Positions 37,017 to 43,692 of a stretch of DNA of 64,000 nucleotides are shown here, in pieces; the first letter of the stretch is position 1, and each line of letters opens with the position of its first letter. Below the pieces are notes generated by a model that had not been told where the DNA came from, did not search any database, and saw only the letters and a program-made list of their open reading frames with translations. The stretch covers positions 806,001 to 870,000 of the forward strand of contig OZ246010.1 of assembly GCA_965230535.1 (NCBI GenBank), in the 5' to 3' direction. Made by a program: the position numbers and the translations under genes. This DNA is from JAUILH01 sp965230535 (GTDB lineage Bacteria > Bacteroidota > Bacteroidia > Flavobacteriales_D > JAUILH01).

Positions 37017-38123
37017 CTATTGGGAATTTCCTTCTTCCAATCCCAAACCTTTTCTGTCAAGATCATCCAAAGCTTCCAGAGCAGGCTTATAATTCTCATC
37101 CTTTTTCAATGCAGCATTGTAGTACTTTCTTGCTCTGGCATATTTTTCCTGAAGTTCATATGCCACACCAGCATTAAAATAGGTCAATGGTAAAAAGGCC
37201 CCTGTGTTGAAATAAATCGCTCTGTGCAGGTACTCCAAAGCTTTTGTATAAGCCGTATCGTAGGTCATATACATATATCCCAAATTAAGATAGGCTATAG
37301 AGTAAAAGGAGTCGATTTCAATAACTCGTTTGTAATTGGCTTCAGCGAGATCGAATTTTCGAACATCCTGATAGTATTTAGCTAAGCCAAAAAGTGCCTC
37401 TGTACTATTTGGTTGAATGGCTAGTGCAGACTCATAACTGATCTCTGCTTTTGCATGCCCGTTTGAAGCATACAGCAAGCCCATTCTTATAAAAGAATCG
37501 TAGAAATCAGGATCAAGTTCAACTGCAGTTTTATAAGACCCCAGGGCCCCTGCAGAGTCTCCAAGTTCTTCATAAATAGTTCCCCTTAAGAAATACAAAT
37601 CTGCTCTGGTTTCGTCAATTTTCAAGGCCTCATTAATTTCTTCTCTGGCTTTGGTATAATTAAACTTATCGGCATCCTGAGGACTCGCCAGAGCCTGGTA
37701 AATTTTTGCGAGGAAATAATGGGCATCCACATACTCCGGATCTCTTTCAAGACACTGTCTGAAAGCCGTTTCAGCTTCATTTAGTTTGAGAGCGGCATGA
37801 AACATAAAGCCTTTTGAAAAGTAGTATTTAGCGGATGTTGGATCCATTTCAATACATTTCTTCACATCACGAATAGCCAAATCGAAATCCTTGTTGTGGA
37901 AATAGTAATAAGCCCTGTCGTGATAGTTTTCAGGATCTTTCGGATCTGCAACGATGGCATCATTGATTTCATCCAGTTTGGCATCTTGTTTAAATTCGGA
38001 ACTATCAGAAGCCAGTTTCTTGGTGTCTTCCATTTCCTTGTTTTGGTCAGATGCTTCTTTTTTATCAGAACAGGCACTCACCAGTACCAAGCACAACACA
38101 AATATCCCTGCAAGCCATTTCAT
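37017..38123 (-). CDS. TPR-repeat lipoprotein
   Basis: A 368-residue lipoprotein with lipobox LVSAC (Cys at residue 18), a charged linker, and about eight tetratricopeptide repeats from residue 55 to the end (e.g. AYYYFHNKDFDLAIRDVKKC and LGYMYMTYDTAYTKALEYL). TPR lipoproteins act as scaffolds on the inner face of the outer membrane or the periplasmic side of the inner membrane. It lies 15 bases upstream of the C5-epimerase-like gene, so the two are an operon, and it may organise that enzyme's complex (inference). A TATTTTTG element ends five bases before the ATG. Confidence 0.85.
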   Translation of the reverse strand: MKWLAGIFVLCLVLVSACSDKKEASDQNKEMEDTKKLASDSSEFKQDAKLDEINDAIVADPKDPENYHDRAYYYFHNKDFDLAIRDVKKCIEMDPTSAKYYFSKGFMFHAALKLNEAETAFRQCLERDPEYVDAHYFLAKIYQALASPQDADKFNYTKAREEINEALKIDETRADLYFLRGTIYEELGDSAGALGSYKTAVELDPDFYDSFIRMGLLYASNGHAKAEISYESALAIQPNSTEALFGLAKYYQDVRKFDLAEANYKRVIEIDSFYSIAYLNLGYMYMTYDTAYTKALEYLHRAIYFNTGAFLPLTYFNAGVAYELQEKYARARKYYNAALKKDENYKPALEALDDLDRKGLGLEEGNSQ

Positions 38124-38128
38124 GTAGA

Positions 38129-38136
38129 CAAAAATA
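38129..38136 (-). promoter_or_regulatory. TATTTTTG -7 element of the TPR lipoprotein operon, probable leaderless start
   Basis: On the minus strand TATTTTTG, five bases, then ATG at 38123. No clear TTG was found 19-22 bases upstream. Confidence 0.5.
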
Positions 38137-38179
38137 CAATTTGTTCAATAGCTTCAGTACACTATTGAGTAAAGTGTAT

Positions 38180-38210
38180 AAAAAAACCACCATGCGGGGG
38201 CACAGTGGTT
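38180..38210 (-). terminator. Rho-independent terminator of recA
   Basis: On the minus strand the sequence AACCAC .. GTGGTT (38205-38210 pairing with 38185-38190) encloses a C-rich centre that extends the stem (TGC/GCA around CCCC), and it is followed directly by a run of seven T (38180-38186). It lies 29 bases after the recA stop and before the promoter of the next leftward gene, as expected for a terminator insulating the two. Confidence 0.8.
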
Positions 38211-38238
38211 CTTACCAACTTAAGTTATAGTTTGCGTG

Positions 38239-39237
38239 CTATTTCTTAAGCGCGTCTTTAATTCCTTTTTCAAGTTCTTCAAGCAATTCAGGGTTGTCAC
38301 CAATTAACTGCTTAACGGCATCTCTACCCTGCCCTAATTTGGTGTCACCATAAGCGAACCATGATCCACTTTTCTGAACAATACCATGTTCCACGGCTAA
38401 ATCTAAAATCTCACCTGTTTTGGAGATTCCTGCACCATACATGATATCGAATTCAGCTTTGGCAAATGGTGGAGCCACTTTATTCTTCACTACCTTAACT
38501 CTTGTGCGGTTACCAATTACAGAATCGCCATCTTTAATTTGAGTTGACCTTCTGATATCTAGTCTGATAGAAGAGTAGAATTTAAGCGCGTTACCTCCTG
38601 TAGTCGTTTCAGGGTTACCGAACATCACACCAATTTTTTCTCTTAACTGGTTGATGAAAATACAGCAACAACCTGCCTTATTAATAGAAGCTGTTAACTT
38701 TCTAAGTGCCTTAGACATCAATCTCGCTTGCAATCCCATTTGAGAATCTCCCATCTCTCCTTCGATTTCAGCCTGAGGTGTCAATGCGGCCACAGAATCC
38801 ACTACCAAAAGGTCTATTGCACCTGAGCGAATCAGGTTATCTGCAATTTCCAATGCCTGCTCGCCATTATCCGGTTGAGAAATCAACAGGTTTTCTACAT
38901 CTACACCTAATTTCTCAGCATAAAATCTGTCAAAAGCATGTTCTGCATCCACAATAGCTGCAATACCGCCTTGTTTTTGCACCTCTGCAATCGCGTGGAT
39001 CGCCAAGGTGGTTTTACCTGAAGATTCAGGTCCGTAGATCTCTACAATTCTACCTTTAGGATATCCCTGAACACCCAAAGCTAAATCAAGTGTTAAGGAT
39101 CCTGAAGGAATTACATCAATTTCTTCAACGGCATTATCGCCCAGTTTCATCACTGTACCTTTGCCATAACTTTTCTCCAATTTATCAATTGTCATTTGGA
39201 GAACTTTCAATTTGTCTTTACTTACGTCTGTTGCCAT
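38239..39237 (-). CDS. recA: Recombinase RecA
   Basis: A 332-residue RecA. Walker A is GPESSGKTTLAIH near residue 70; Walker B-like DLLVVDSVAAL near 140; the L2/DNA-binding and ATP-sensing parts include FINQLREKIGVMFGNPETTTGGNALKFYSS near 195. It forms filaments on single-stranded DNA for homologous recombination and SOS induction. Length is slightly short at the C-terminus, which is normal for Bacteroidota. It has a strong terminator downstream. The 54-base gap to bcp upstream contains no exact TAnnTTTG. Confidence 0.97.
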   Translation of the reverse strand: MATDVSKDKLKVLQMTIDKLEKSYGKGTVMKLGDNAVEEIDVIPSGSLTLDLALGVQGYPKGRIVEIYGPESSGKTTLAIHAIAEVQKQGGIAAIVDAEHAFDRFYAEKLGVDVENLLISQPDNGEQALEIADNLIRSGAIDLLVVDSVAALTPQAEIEGEMGDSQMGLQARLMSKALRKLTASINKAGCCCIFINQLREKIGVMFGNPETTTGGNALKFYSSIRLDIRRSTQIKDGDSVIGNRTRVKVVKNKVAPPFAKAEFDIMYGAGISKTGEILDLAVEHGIVQKSGSWFAYGDTKLGQGRDAVKQLIGDNPELLEELEKGIKDALKK

Positions 39238-39290
39238 AATTATTTTGTTTGGTACAAATTTCTTACCTCACTACATATTCTATTTACGTT

Positions 39291-39761
39291 CTACGCAATA
39301 CTATAAGATTCCATGATCTGTTCAGCGTGCGCTTTCGTAATTACTTTATTAAATATTCTATCGATTACCCCTTCTTCATTGATCACAAAGGTGGTTCTCA
39401 CAATCCCCATATACTCTCGTCCCATGAACTTTTTAAGTTGCCAGCAACCATAGGCTTCAATGACCTCTTTATCTACATCAGCCAACAATGAAAAAGGCAA
39501 ATCATACTTGTCAATAAATTTCTGATGACGCTTTTCATTGTCCATGCTCACACCTAAAACCTCAAAACCTTCGTTCTTCAATTGAGGGTAATGGTCGCGC
39601 AGATTGCAACTTTCTTTCGTACAACCTTCGGTCATATCCTTTGGATAGAAATACAAAATCAATTTCTTTCCGGAAAAATCAGATAAACGTACATCTTCAC
39701 CATGTTCGTTTTTCATGCAAAAATCAGGTGCTTTATCGCCTTCTTTGAGAATATTGGACAT
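39291..39761 (-). CDS. bcp: Thioredoxin-dependent thiol peroxidase (Bcp/PrxQ)
   Basis: A 156-residue peroxiredoxin Q. The active site is DMTEGCTKESC near residues 45-55, with peroxidatic Cys and a resolving Cys five positions on, the alpha-2 helix 2-Cys pattern of Bcp. It reduces hydrogen and organic peroxides with electrons from thioredoxin in the cytoplasm. The start MSNILKEGDKAPDF is standard for the family. It lies upstream of recA on the same strand. The order bcp..nth-sigma-uvrA is common in Flavobacteriales, with recA and two lipoprotein genes placed around it here. Confidence 0.93.
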   Translation of the reverse strand: MSNILKEGDKAPDFCMKNEHGEDVRLSDFSGKKLILYFYPKDMTEGCTKESCNLRDHYPQLKNEGFEVLGVSMDNEKRHQKFIDKYDLPFSLLADVDKEVIEAYGCWQLKKFMGREYMGIVRTTFVINEEGVIDRIFNKVITKAHAEQIMESYSIA

Positions 39762-39920
39762 ACAACAAAGTACCTAATTATTATGGGAGACATCAAGGGC
39801 TATTTGGCGAAATTATTAACATAGTCTGTTTTTTATTCATGCCATTTTCAAATTATCGTACGGTTCTGTCAAATAATAATTCTAAGTTCAACACCTCAAA
39901 TTCCCAGATTACTTTTAGAC

Positions 39921-40517
39921 ATGATACCAAATGTCCTTCTAAGAACTATGAACTTTTTCTACATCACCACCATCATTATCGTTATTTATGCCTGCACAAG
40001 TGGAATGAACAGCGAAAGTGAGCAGTTCGAACAAGAACCCGAAATTGGCGATCATATTGACTCCCTGAATCACGTGTACGTATTTTACAATGGTCCGTCT
40101 TATATCAACAGTCAGGGAAAGCACTATTCCGATGACGGGTATTACTACGGACAAAAGGGCCAGTGTGTAGAATTTGTGAAACGGTATTATTATGATGCCC
40201 TTGAACATAAAATGCCGAATGTTTGGGGAAATGCCATCGACTTTTTTGACCCGGACCTGGAACATGGTCTTATCAATATGAATCGCAACCTTTACCAATA
40301 CAGAAATGGACACGATGAGAAACCTCAGGTTAACGATTTAATCGTGTTTCCATACACCAAATACGGACATGTTGCCATTGTGTGTGAAGTGGGTGAAGAC
40401 TACATTGAAGTGATTCAACAAAATGTAGGATTGAAGACACGCCAACGCTATAAACTAGACAAAGAAAACGGGTTTACCGTCGGCGGAAAAGCCTTAGGCT
40501 GGTTGCGAAAGAGTTGA
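39921..40517 (+). CDS. CHAP-domain lipoprotein (amidase/endopeptidase)
   Basis: A 198-residue lipoprotein: hydrophobic segment and lipobox IVIYAC near residue 28, then a CHAP domain with the catalytic Cys in GQKGQCVEFVKRYY near residue 80 and the His in KYGHVAIVCEV near 150. CHAP enzymes cleave peptidoglycan cross-bridges or glutathionylspermidine-like amides. The ATG at 39921 gives a nine-residue extension. The ATG at 39948 (MNFFYITT) would give a more typical short lipoprotein signal and may be the real start. Followed 20 bases later by another small lipoprotein gene. Confidence 0.82.
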   Translation: MIPNVLLRTMNFFYITTIIIVIYACTSGMNSESEQFEQEPEIGDHIDSLNHVYVFYNGPSYINSQGKHYSDDGYYYGQKGQCVEFVKRYYYDALEHKMPNVWGNAIDFFDPDLEHGLINMNRNLYQYRNGHDEKPQVNDLIVFPYTKYGHVAIVCEVGEDYIEVIQQNVGLKTRQRYKLDKENGFTVGGKALGWLRKS

Positions 40518-40537
40518 TATTTCTGTAAAATTGAGGC

Positions 40538-41041
40538 ATGAAAATGAGATGGCTTGGATTGGTTTTAATATGCGTGTTTCTGACAGCTTGTGAAACCGGA
40601 GATTCTACAGGATATGATAAAGATATAGCTGAAAAGCAAGGTTTAACCGACAGCTACGAATCCTTCAAAAAAGTATATGCAGTTCGTTTTGGCAACAGTC
40701 ATGAAGAAGGTCAATTCTATGAAGAGGCTTTTAAAAACGATGACTGGATTCCAACCATCGAAAAGAAAGTCGAGTTGAACAGAGCTCAAATCAGGGTGGT
40801 TCAATCTATTATTTCAAACAGTTCAATTCAGTCTAATGAATCTTCTAAATGTGAATTCCTGCCACATCACAGCGTTGTTTTCTTCGGAAAAGGTGGTGAG
40901 TACCTTGGCGAAATCACGCTTTGTTTCAAGTGTCAACAGTACCTCACTCCAACCATGGTTTATGAAGAAGATATGAGCAGAGAATCTTCCGACAAGCTAA
41001 AAGCACTTTTTAAAACCGTTGGGTTTGAGATTATGGATTAG
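40538..41041 (+). CDS. Small uncharacterised lipoprotein
   Basis: A 167-residue lipoprotein with lipobox VFLTAC (Cys at residue 18). No known domain recognised. A feature to note is the pair of cysteines in ITLCFKCQQYL and a further Cys in SSKCEFLP; together with the pattern HHSVVFFGKGGEYLGEI they suggest a compact beta fold with possible disulfide or metal binding. It follows the CHAP lipoprotein by 20 bases and precedes nth, which has its own promoter. A near-consensus element (one mismatch) sits six bases before its ATG. Confidence 0.65.
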   Translation: MKMRWLGLVLICVFLTACETGDSTGYDKDIAEKQGLTDSYESFKKVYAVRFGNSHEEGQFYEEAFKNDDWIPTIEKKVELNRAQIRVVQSIISNSSIQSNESSKCEFLPHHSVVFFGKGGEYLGEITLCFKCQQYLTPTMVYEEDMSRESSDKLKALFKTVGFEIMD

Positions 41042-41057
41042 TCCGCGTTTTCCTTGC

Positions 41058-41065
41058 TATATTTG
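41058..41065 (+). promoter_or_regulatory. TATATTTG -7 element of nth, probable leaderless start
   Basis: TATATTTG, five bases, ATG at 41071. The element lies in the 29-base gap after the preceding lipoprotein gene. A TTG at the expected distance is not evident. Confidence 0.5.
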
Positions 41066-41070
41066 TAGTT

Positions 41071-41715
41071 ATGGGCATCAAAGAAAAAGCGACATATGTG
41101 ATTGAAGAACTGGAAAAACTCTACCCTGAGACGCCTGTTCCTCTCGACCACAAAGATCCTTACACATTACTTATTGCTGTGCTTTTATCCGCTCAGTGCA
41201 CAGATGAACGTGTGAACAAGATTACTCCCTCGCTGTTTAAAAAGGCAGATAATCCTTTCGACATGGTGAAACTGGATGTAGATGATATTCGAGAAATCAT
41301 CAGGCCCTGTGGTTTATCTCCCAGAAAATCGAAAGCCATTTATGGTTTGTCTGAAATACTGATCGACAAATATGAAGGGGATGTCCCTCAAACATTTGAA
41401 GCCCTCGAAGAATTGCCCGGAGTAGGGCACAAAACAGCTTCTGTTGTAATGGCTCAGGCATTTGGTGTTCCTGCATTTCCCGTGGACACCCACATTCATA
41501 GGTTGATGTACCGATGGGGATTGACAAATGGAAAAAATGTAGAGCAAACCGAAAAAGATGCCAAAAGACTATTTCCCCGAGAACTTTGGAATAAACTACA
41601 TTTGCAGATCATTTTTTACGGAAGAGAATACTCTCCTGCGAGAAACCCCAAATTGGAAAAAGATTACATCACCAGAACGATTGGCAGAAAATCGGAAATA
41701 GCGAAATTGAAATGA
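41071..41715 (+). CDS. nth: Endonuclease III lacking the iron-sulfur cluster
   Basis: A 214-residue base-excision glycosylase/AP lyase for oxidised pyrimidines. The helix-hairpin-helix is LPGVGHKTASVV with the catalytic Lys, and VDTHIHR supplies the catalytic Asp. The N-terminal part (LLSAQCTDERVN) is typical. In most homologues the C-terminus carries Cys-X6-Cys-X2-Cys-X5-Cys binding a [4Fe-4S] cluster. Here the segment after FYGREYSPARNPKLEKDYIT has no cysteine at all, so the cluster is absent. The 3' end shares an ATGA overlap with the PBP2-like gene. Confidence 0.93.
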   Translation: MGIKEKATYVIEELEKLYPETPVPLDHKDPYTLLIAVLLSAQCTDERVNKITPSLFKKADNPFDMVKLDVDDIREIIRPCGLSPRKSKAIYGLSEILIDKYEGDVPQTFEALEELPGVGHKTASVVMAQAFGVPAFPVDTHIHRLMYRWGLTNGKNVEQTEKDAKRLFPRELWNKLHLQIIFYGREYSPARNPKLEKDYITRTIGRKSEIAKLK

Positions 41716-42599
41716 TCAAAATAAGAGTTGGAGGTGTTCCTGAACATTTTAATTTACCCTGGCACTTATGTCGGGAAGAAGGCTTGTTCGATGAACTGGG
41801 CGTTGAAGTTGAATGGAAAGATTTTCCAGGGGGAACCGGAGCAATGACCAGAGAATTGAGACACCATGGTTTAGACTTAGCTGTGGTGCTTACTGAAGGA
41901 ATGATCAGTGACATCAGTCTTGGTAACAAATCGAAAATCCTGAGTTTTTATACTGCAAGCCCTTTGATTTGGGGTGTTCATACCACGGCCTACAGCAAAT
42001 TTGAAGTGGTCAAAGATGTTGATCCACCAATATTCGCAATCAGTCGCTGGGGATCTGGTTCTCACCTCATGGCGTACTTATTTGCCAAAAATCAGGGCTG
42101 GAATCCACACACAGATATTAATTTCAAGGTGGTTGGAAATCTAAAAGGTGCAAGAGAATCTCTGGCAGAGAAGACATCCAATCTCTTCATGTGGGAGAAA
42201 TTCACGACCAAACCTTACGTAGATAGTGAAGAGTTTAAACGACTCAGTAATCAGGCTACACCATGGCCTTGTTTTGTATTGGCTGGTTCCAATGCCTTTT
42301 TATCAAAACACGATAAGTTGGCAGAGAAGGTGTTGAATACGGTTCTCAAAAGAGCCCAGGAGCTAAAACAACACGACAGCACTCCGGCCTTAATTGCCGA
42401 ACGCTATGAATTAAAAGAAAGTGATGTTAAAGAATGGTTGAGCATTACCAATTGGCAAGTTCAAAGCACAGTGGATGAAGAGAGTATTGAGTTGTGCGTA
42501 GAAACTCTGGAAGAACTTGGGATTTTAAAACAAGCCATTTCCTCCGATAAACTTGTCTGGAAAAATAAATCCCGTCGAGATAAATCTGGACGGGATTGA
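41712..42599 (+). CDS. Cytoplasmic PBP2-fold protein (Ca3427-like)
   Basis: A 295-residue protein with the type 2 periplasmic-binding fold, starting directly in the first strand (IKIRVGGVPEHFNLPWHLCREEGLFDELGVEVEW) without signal peptide or lipobox. This resembles the Ca3427/ThiY-like group, which binds small ligands in the cytoplasm. Further marks are FPGGTGAMTRELRHHGLDLAVVL and SRWGSGSHLMAYLFA. No ABC transporter is nearby, so a transport role is not supported. It starts inside the end of nth (ATGA). Its last codons contain the inverted repeat serving as terminator for the opposite-strand gene. Confidence 0.72.
   Translation: MIKIRVGGVPEHFNLPWHLCREEGLFDELGVEVEWKDFPGGTGAMTRELRHHGLDLAVVLTEGMISDISLGNKSKILSFYTASPLIWGVHTTAYSKFEVVKDVDPPIFAISRWGSGSHLMAYLFAKNQGWNPHTDINFKVVGNLKGARESLAEKTSNLFMWEKFTTKPYVDSEEFKRLSNQATPWPCFVLAGSNAFLSKHDKLAEKVLNTVLKRAQELKQHDSTPALIAERYELKESDVKEWLSITNWQVQSTVDEESIELCVETLEELGILKQAISSDKLVWKNKSRRDKSGRD
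42562..42597 (-). terminator. Terminator of the RiPP-like gene inside the 3' end of its convergent neighbour
   Basis: A perfect nine-base stem, AATCCCGTC (42568-42576) with GACGGGATT (42589-42597) and a 12-base loop. Read on the minus strand it is followed by TTATTTTT, a T-rich tract; read on the plus strand no T tract follows. It lies just downstream of the minus-strand gene at 42602 and overlaps the last ten codons and stop of the plus-strand PBP2-like gene. Confidence 0.65.
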
Positions 42600-42601
42600 G
42601 A

Positions 42602-42805
42602 TTAATTCAGTGTTACAATTTGTTTTCCGAGTAACTTGGTGTTCGTGGTTCCAAGTGATTTAGAATAAGCCAAAATATTATTGATACTTGATTCTTTGAT
42701 TTCGGAGCTATTTTCGTGCATTTCGCCCCCTAATAATAAGGTTCTCGCTTCAGCTTCTTGTCTTGATGTTTCGGAAAGTTGTTTTAGAGTAAAGGTTTTA
42801 GTCAT
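42602..42805 (-). CDS. Small protein with a double-glycine leader, RiPP-precursor-like
   Basis: A 67-residue protein. Residues 1-27 (FTLKQLSETSRQEAEARTLLLGG) resemble the leader of Bacteroidota GG-type natural-product precursors: basic start, K-x-L-S pattern, acidic helix, then leucines before GG. The 40-residue remainder is rich in Ser, Thr and Asn, has no Cys, and ends in a hydrophobic tail. A peptidase/ABC exporter would cleave after GG. No maturase or exporter is in the window, so this may be an orphan precursor relying on enzymes elsewhere. It is transcribed alone, opposite to nth and PBP2, with a dedicated terminator and a near-consensus TAACTTTA element upstream. Confidence 0.5.
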   Translation of the reverse strand: MTKTFTLKQLSETSRQEAEARTLLLGGEMHENSSEIKESSINNILAYSKSLGTTNTKLLGKQIVTLN

Positions 42806-42871
42806 AGGCTAATCTGATAAAGTTAATTTAAGCCTATAACGCAAGCATTTCTGCTTTATTGTGTCATGCAT

Positions 42872-43474
42872 TTAATATGTCATGATCATCTTATTCTCTT
42901 CAATCAGCCTTCTTAGGTTAATCAGGGCATAGCGCATTCTTCCCAAAGCAGTATTAATACTCACTCCGGTCTTCTCAGAAATGTCCTTAAAACTCATGTC
43001 CTGATAATGACGCATCACCACAACTTCTCTCTGCTCTTCCGGCAGGTAATCCAATAACTTTTTCACGTCACGGAACACCTGATCCATTACGATTCTGTCT
43101 TCAACATTCTGGTCATCCAACCTTAAAATCGAAAAGATATCGAAATCTTCATCTTCACCATTACTAGCATAAATATTGGCTTTCGGCATTTTCTTTGCCT
43201 TTCTGAAGTGATCAATAATCAGGTTGTGTGCAATTCTCATCACCCATGGAAGGAATTTACCTTCTTCATTGTACTTCCCTTTTTTCAGGGTTTGAATGAC
43301 TTTGATAAAAGTATCCTGGAAAATGTCGTTGGCGACATCCACGTCTTTTACCATCATCTTTATATAATTAAATACTTTGTCTTTGTGACGGCTCAATAAA
43401 ACCTCAAAGGAATTCTCATTTCCTTTGATATAATGTTTTACTAGCTCTTTATCGGTGAGGGAAACAAATTGCAT
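42872..43474 (-). CDS. ECF-type sigma-70 family RNA polymerase sigma factor
   Basis: A 200-residue sigma factor with region 2 (about 25-95, YIKMMVKDVDVANDIFQDTFIKV then FLPWVMRIAHNLIIDHFRK) and region 4 (about 135-190, YLPEEQREVVVMRHYQDMSFKDISEKTGVSINTALGRMRYA). It recruits RNA polymerase to alternative promoters. No adjacent anti-sigma gene is visible. The divergent neighbour is uvrA, an order common in Flavobacteriales, where this sigma gene is a conserved marker. Length is normal. The 218-base gap to uvrA must hold both promoters, but no exact TAnnTTTG was found there. Confidence 0.9.
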   Translation of the reverse strand: MQFVSLTDKELVKHYIKGNENSFEVLLSRHKDKVFNYIKMMVKDVDVANDIFQDTFIKVIQTLKKGKYNEEGKFLPWVMRIAHNLIIDHFRKAKKMPKANIYASNGEDEDFDIFSILRLDDQNVEDRIVMDQVFRDVKKLLDYLPEEQREVVVMRHYQDMSFKDISEKTGVSINTALGRMRYALINLRRLIEENKMIMTY

Positions 43475-43692
43475 AACTCAACTTTAAATTAATAACTACT
43501 GATCTAATTTTTTTAAAGTAAAGTTTTCTCTATATGCAATTTTTTTTCTGTGGTTAGTACTTGTTAAACAATTAGAACCTAATTTTGTTACAGGTGCCAA
43601 TCGTTTGATCAAATATATAGTTTTCTATACGCAAACACCAAATTATTGGTACATTTAACAGTGTTTAACATTTAAAGTGTAGAATCGACTGA

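Noticed and set aside
38180..38210. Riboswitch or attenuator before the TPR lipoprotein gene
   Set aside because: The hairpin's T tract is oriented for termination of recA and it lies upstream of the inferred start of the next transcript.
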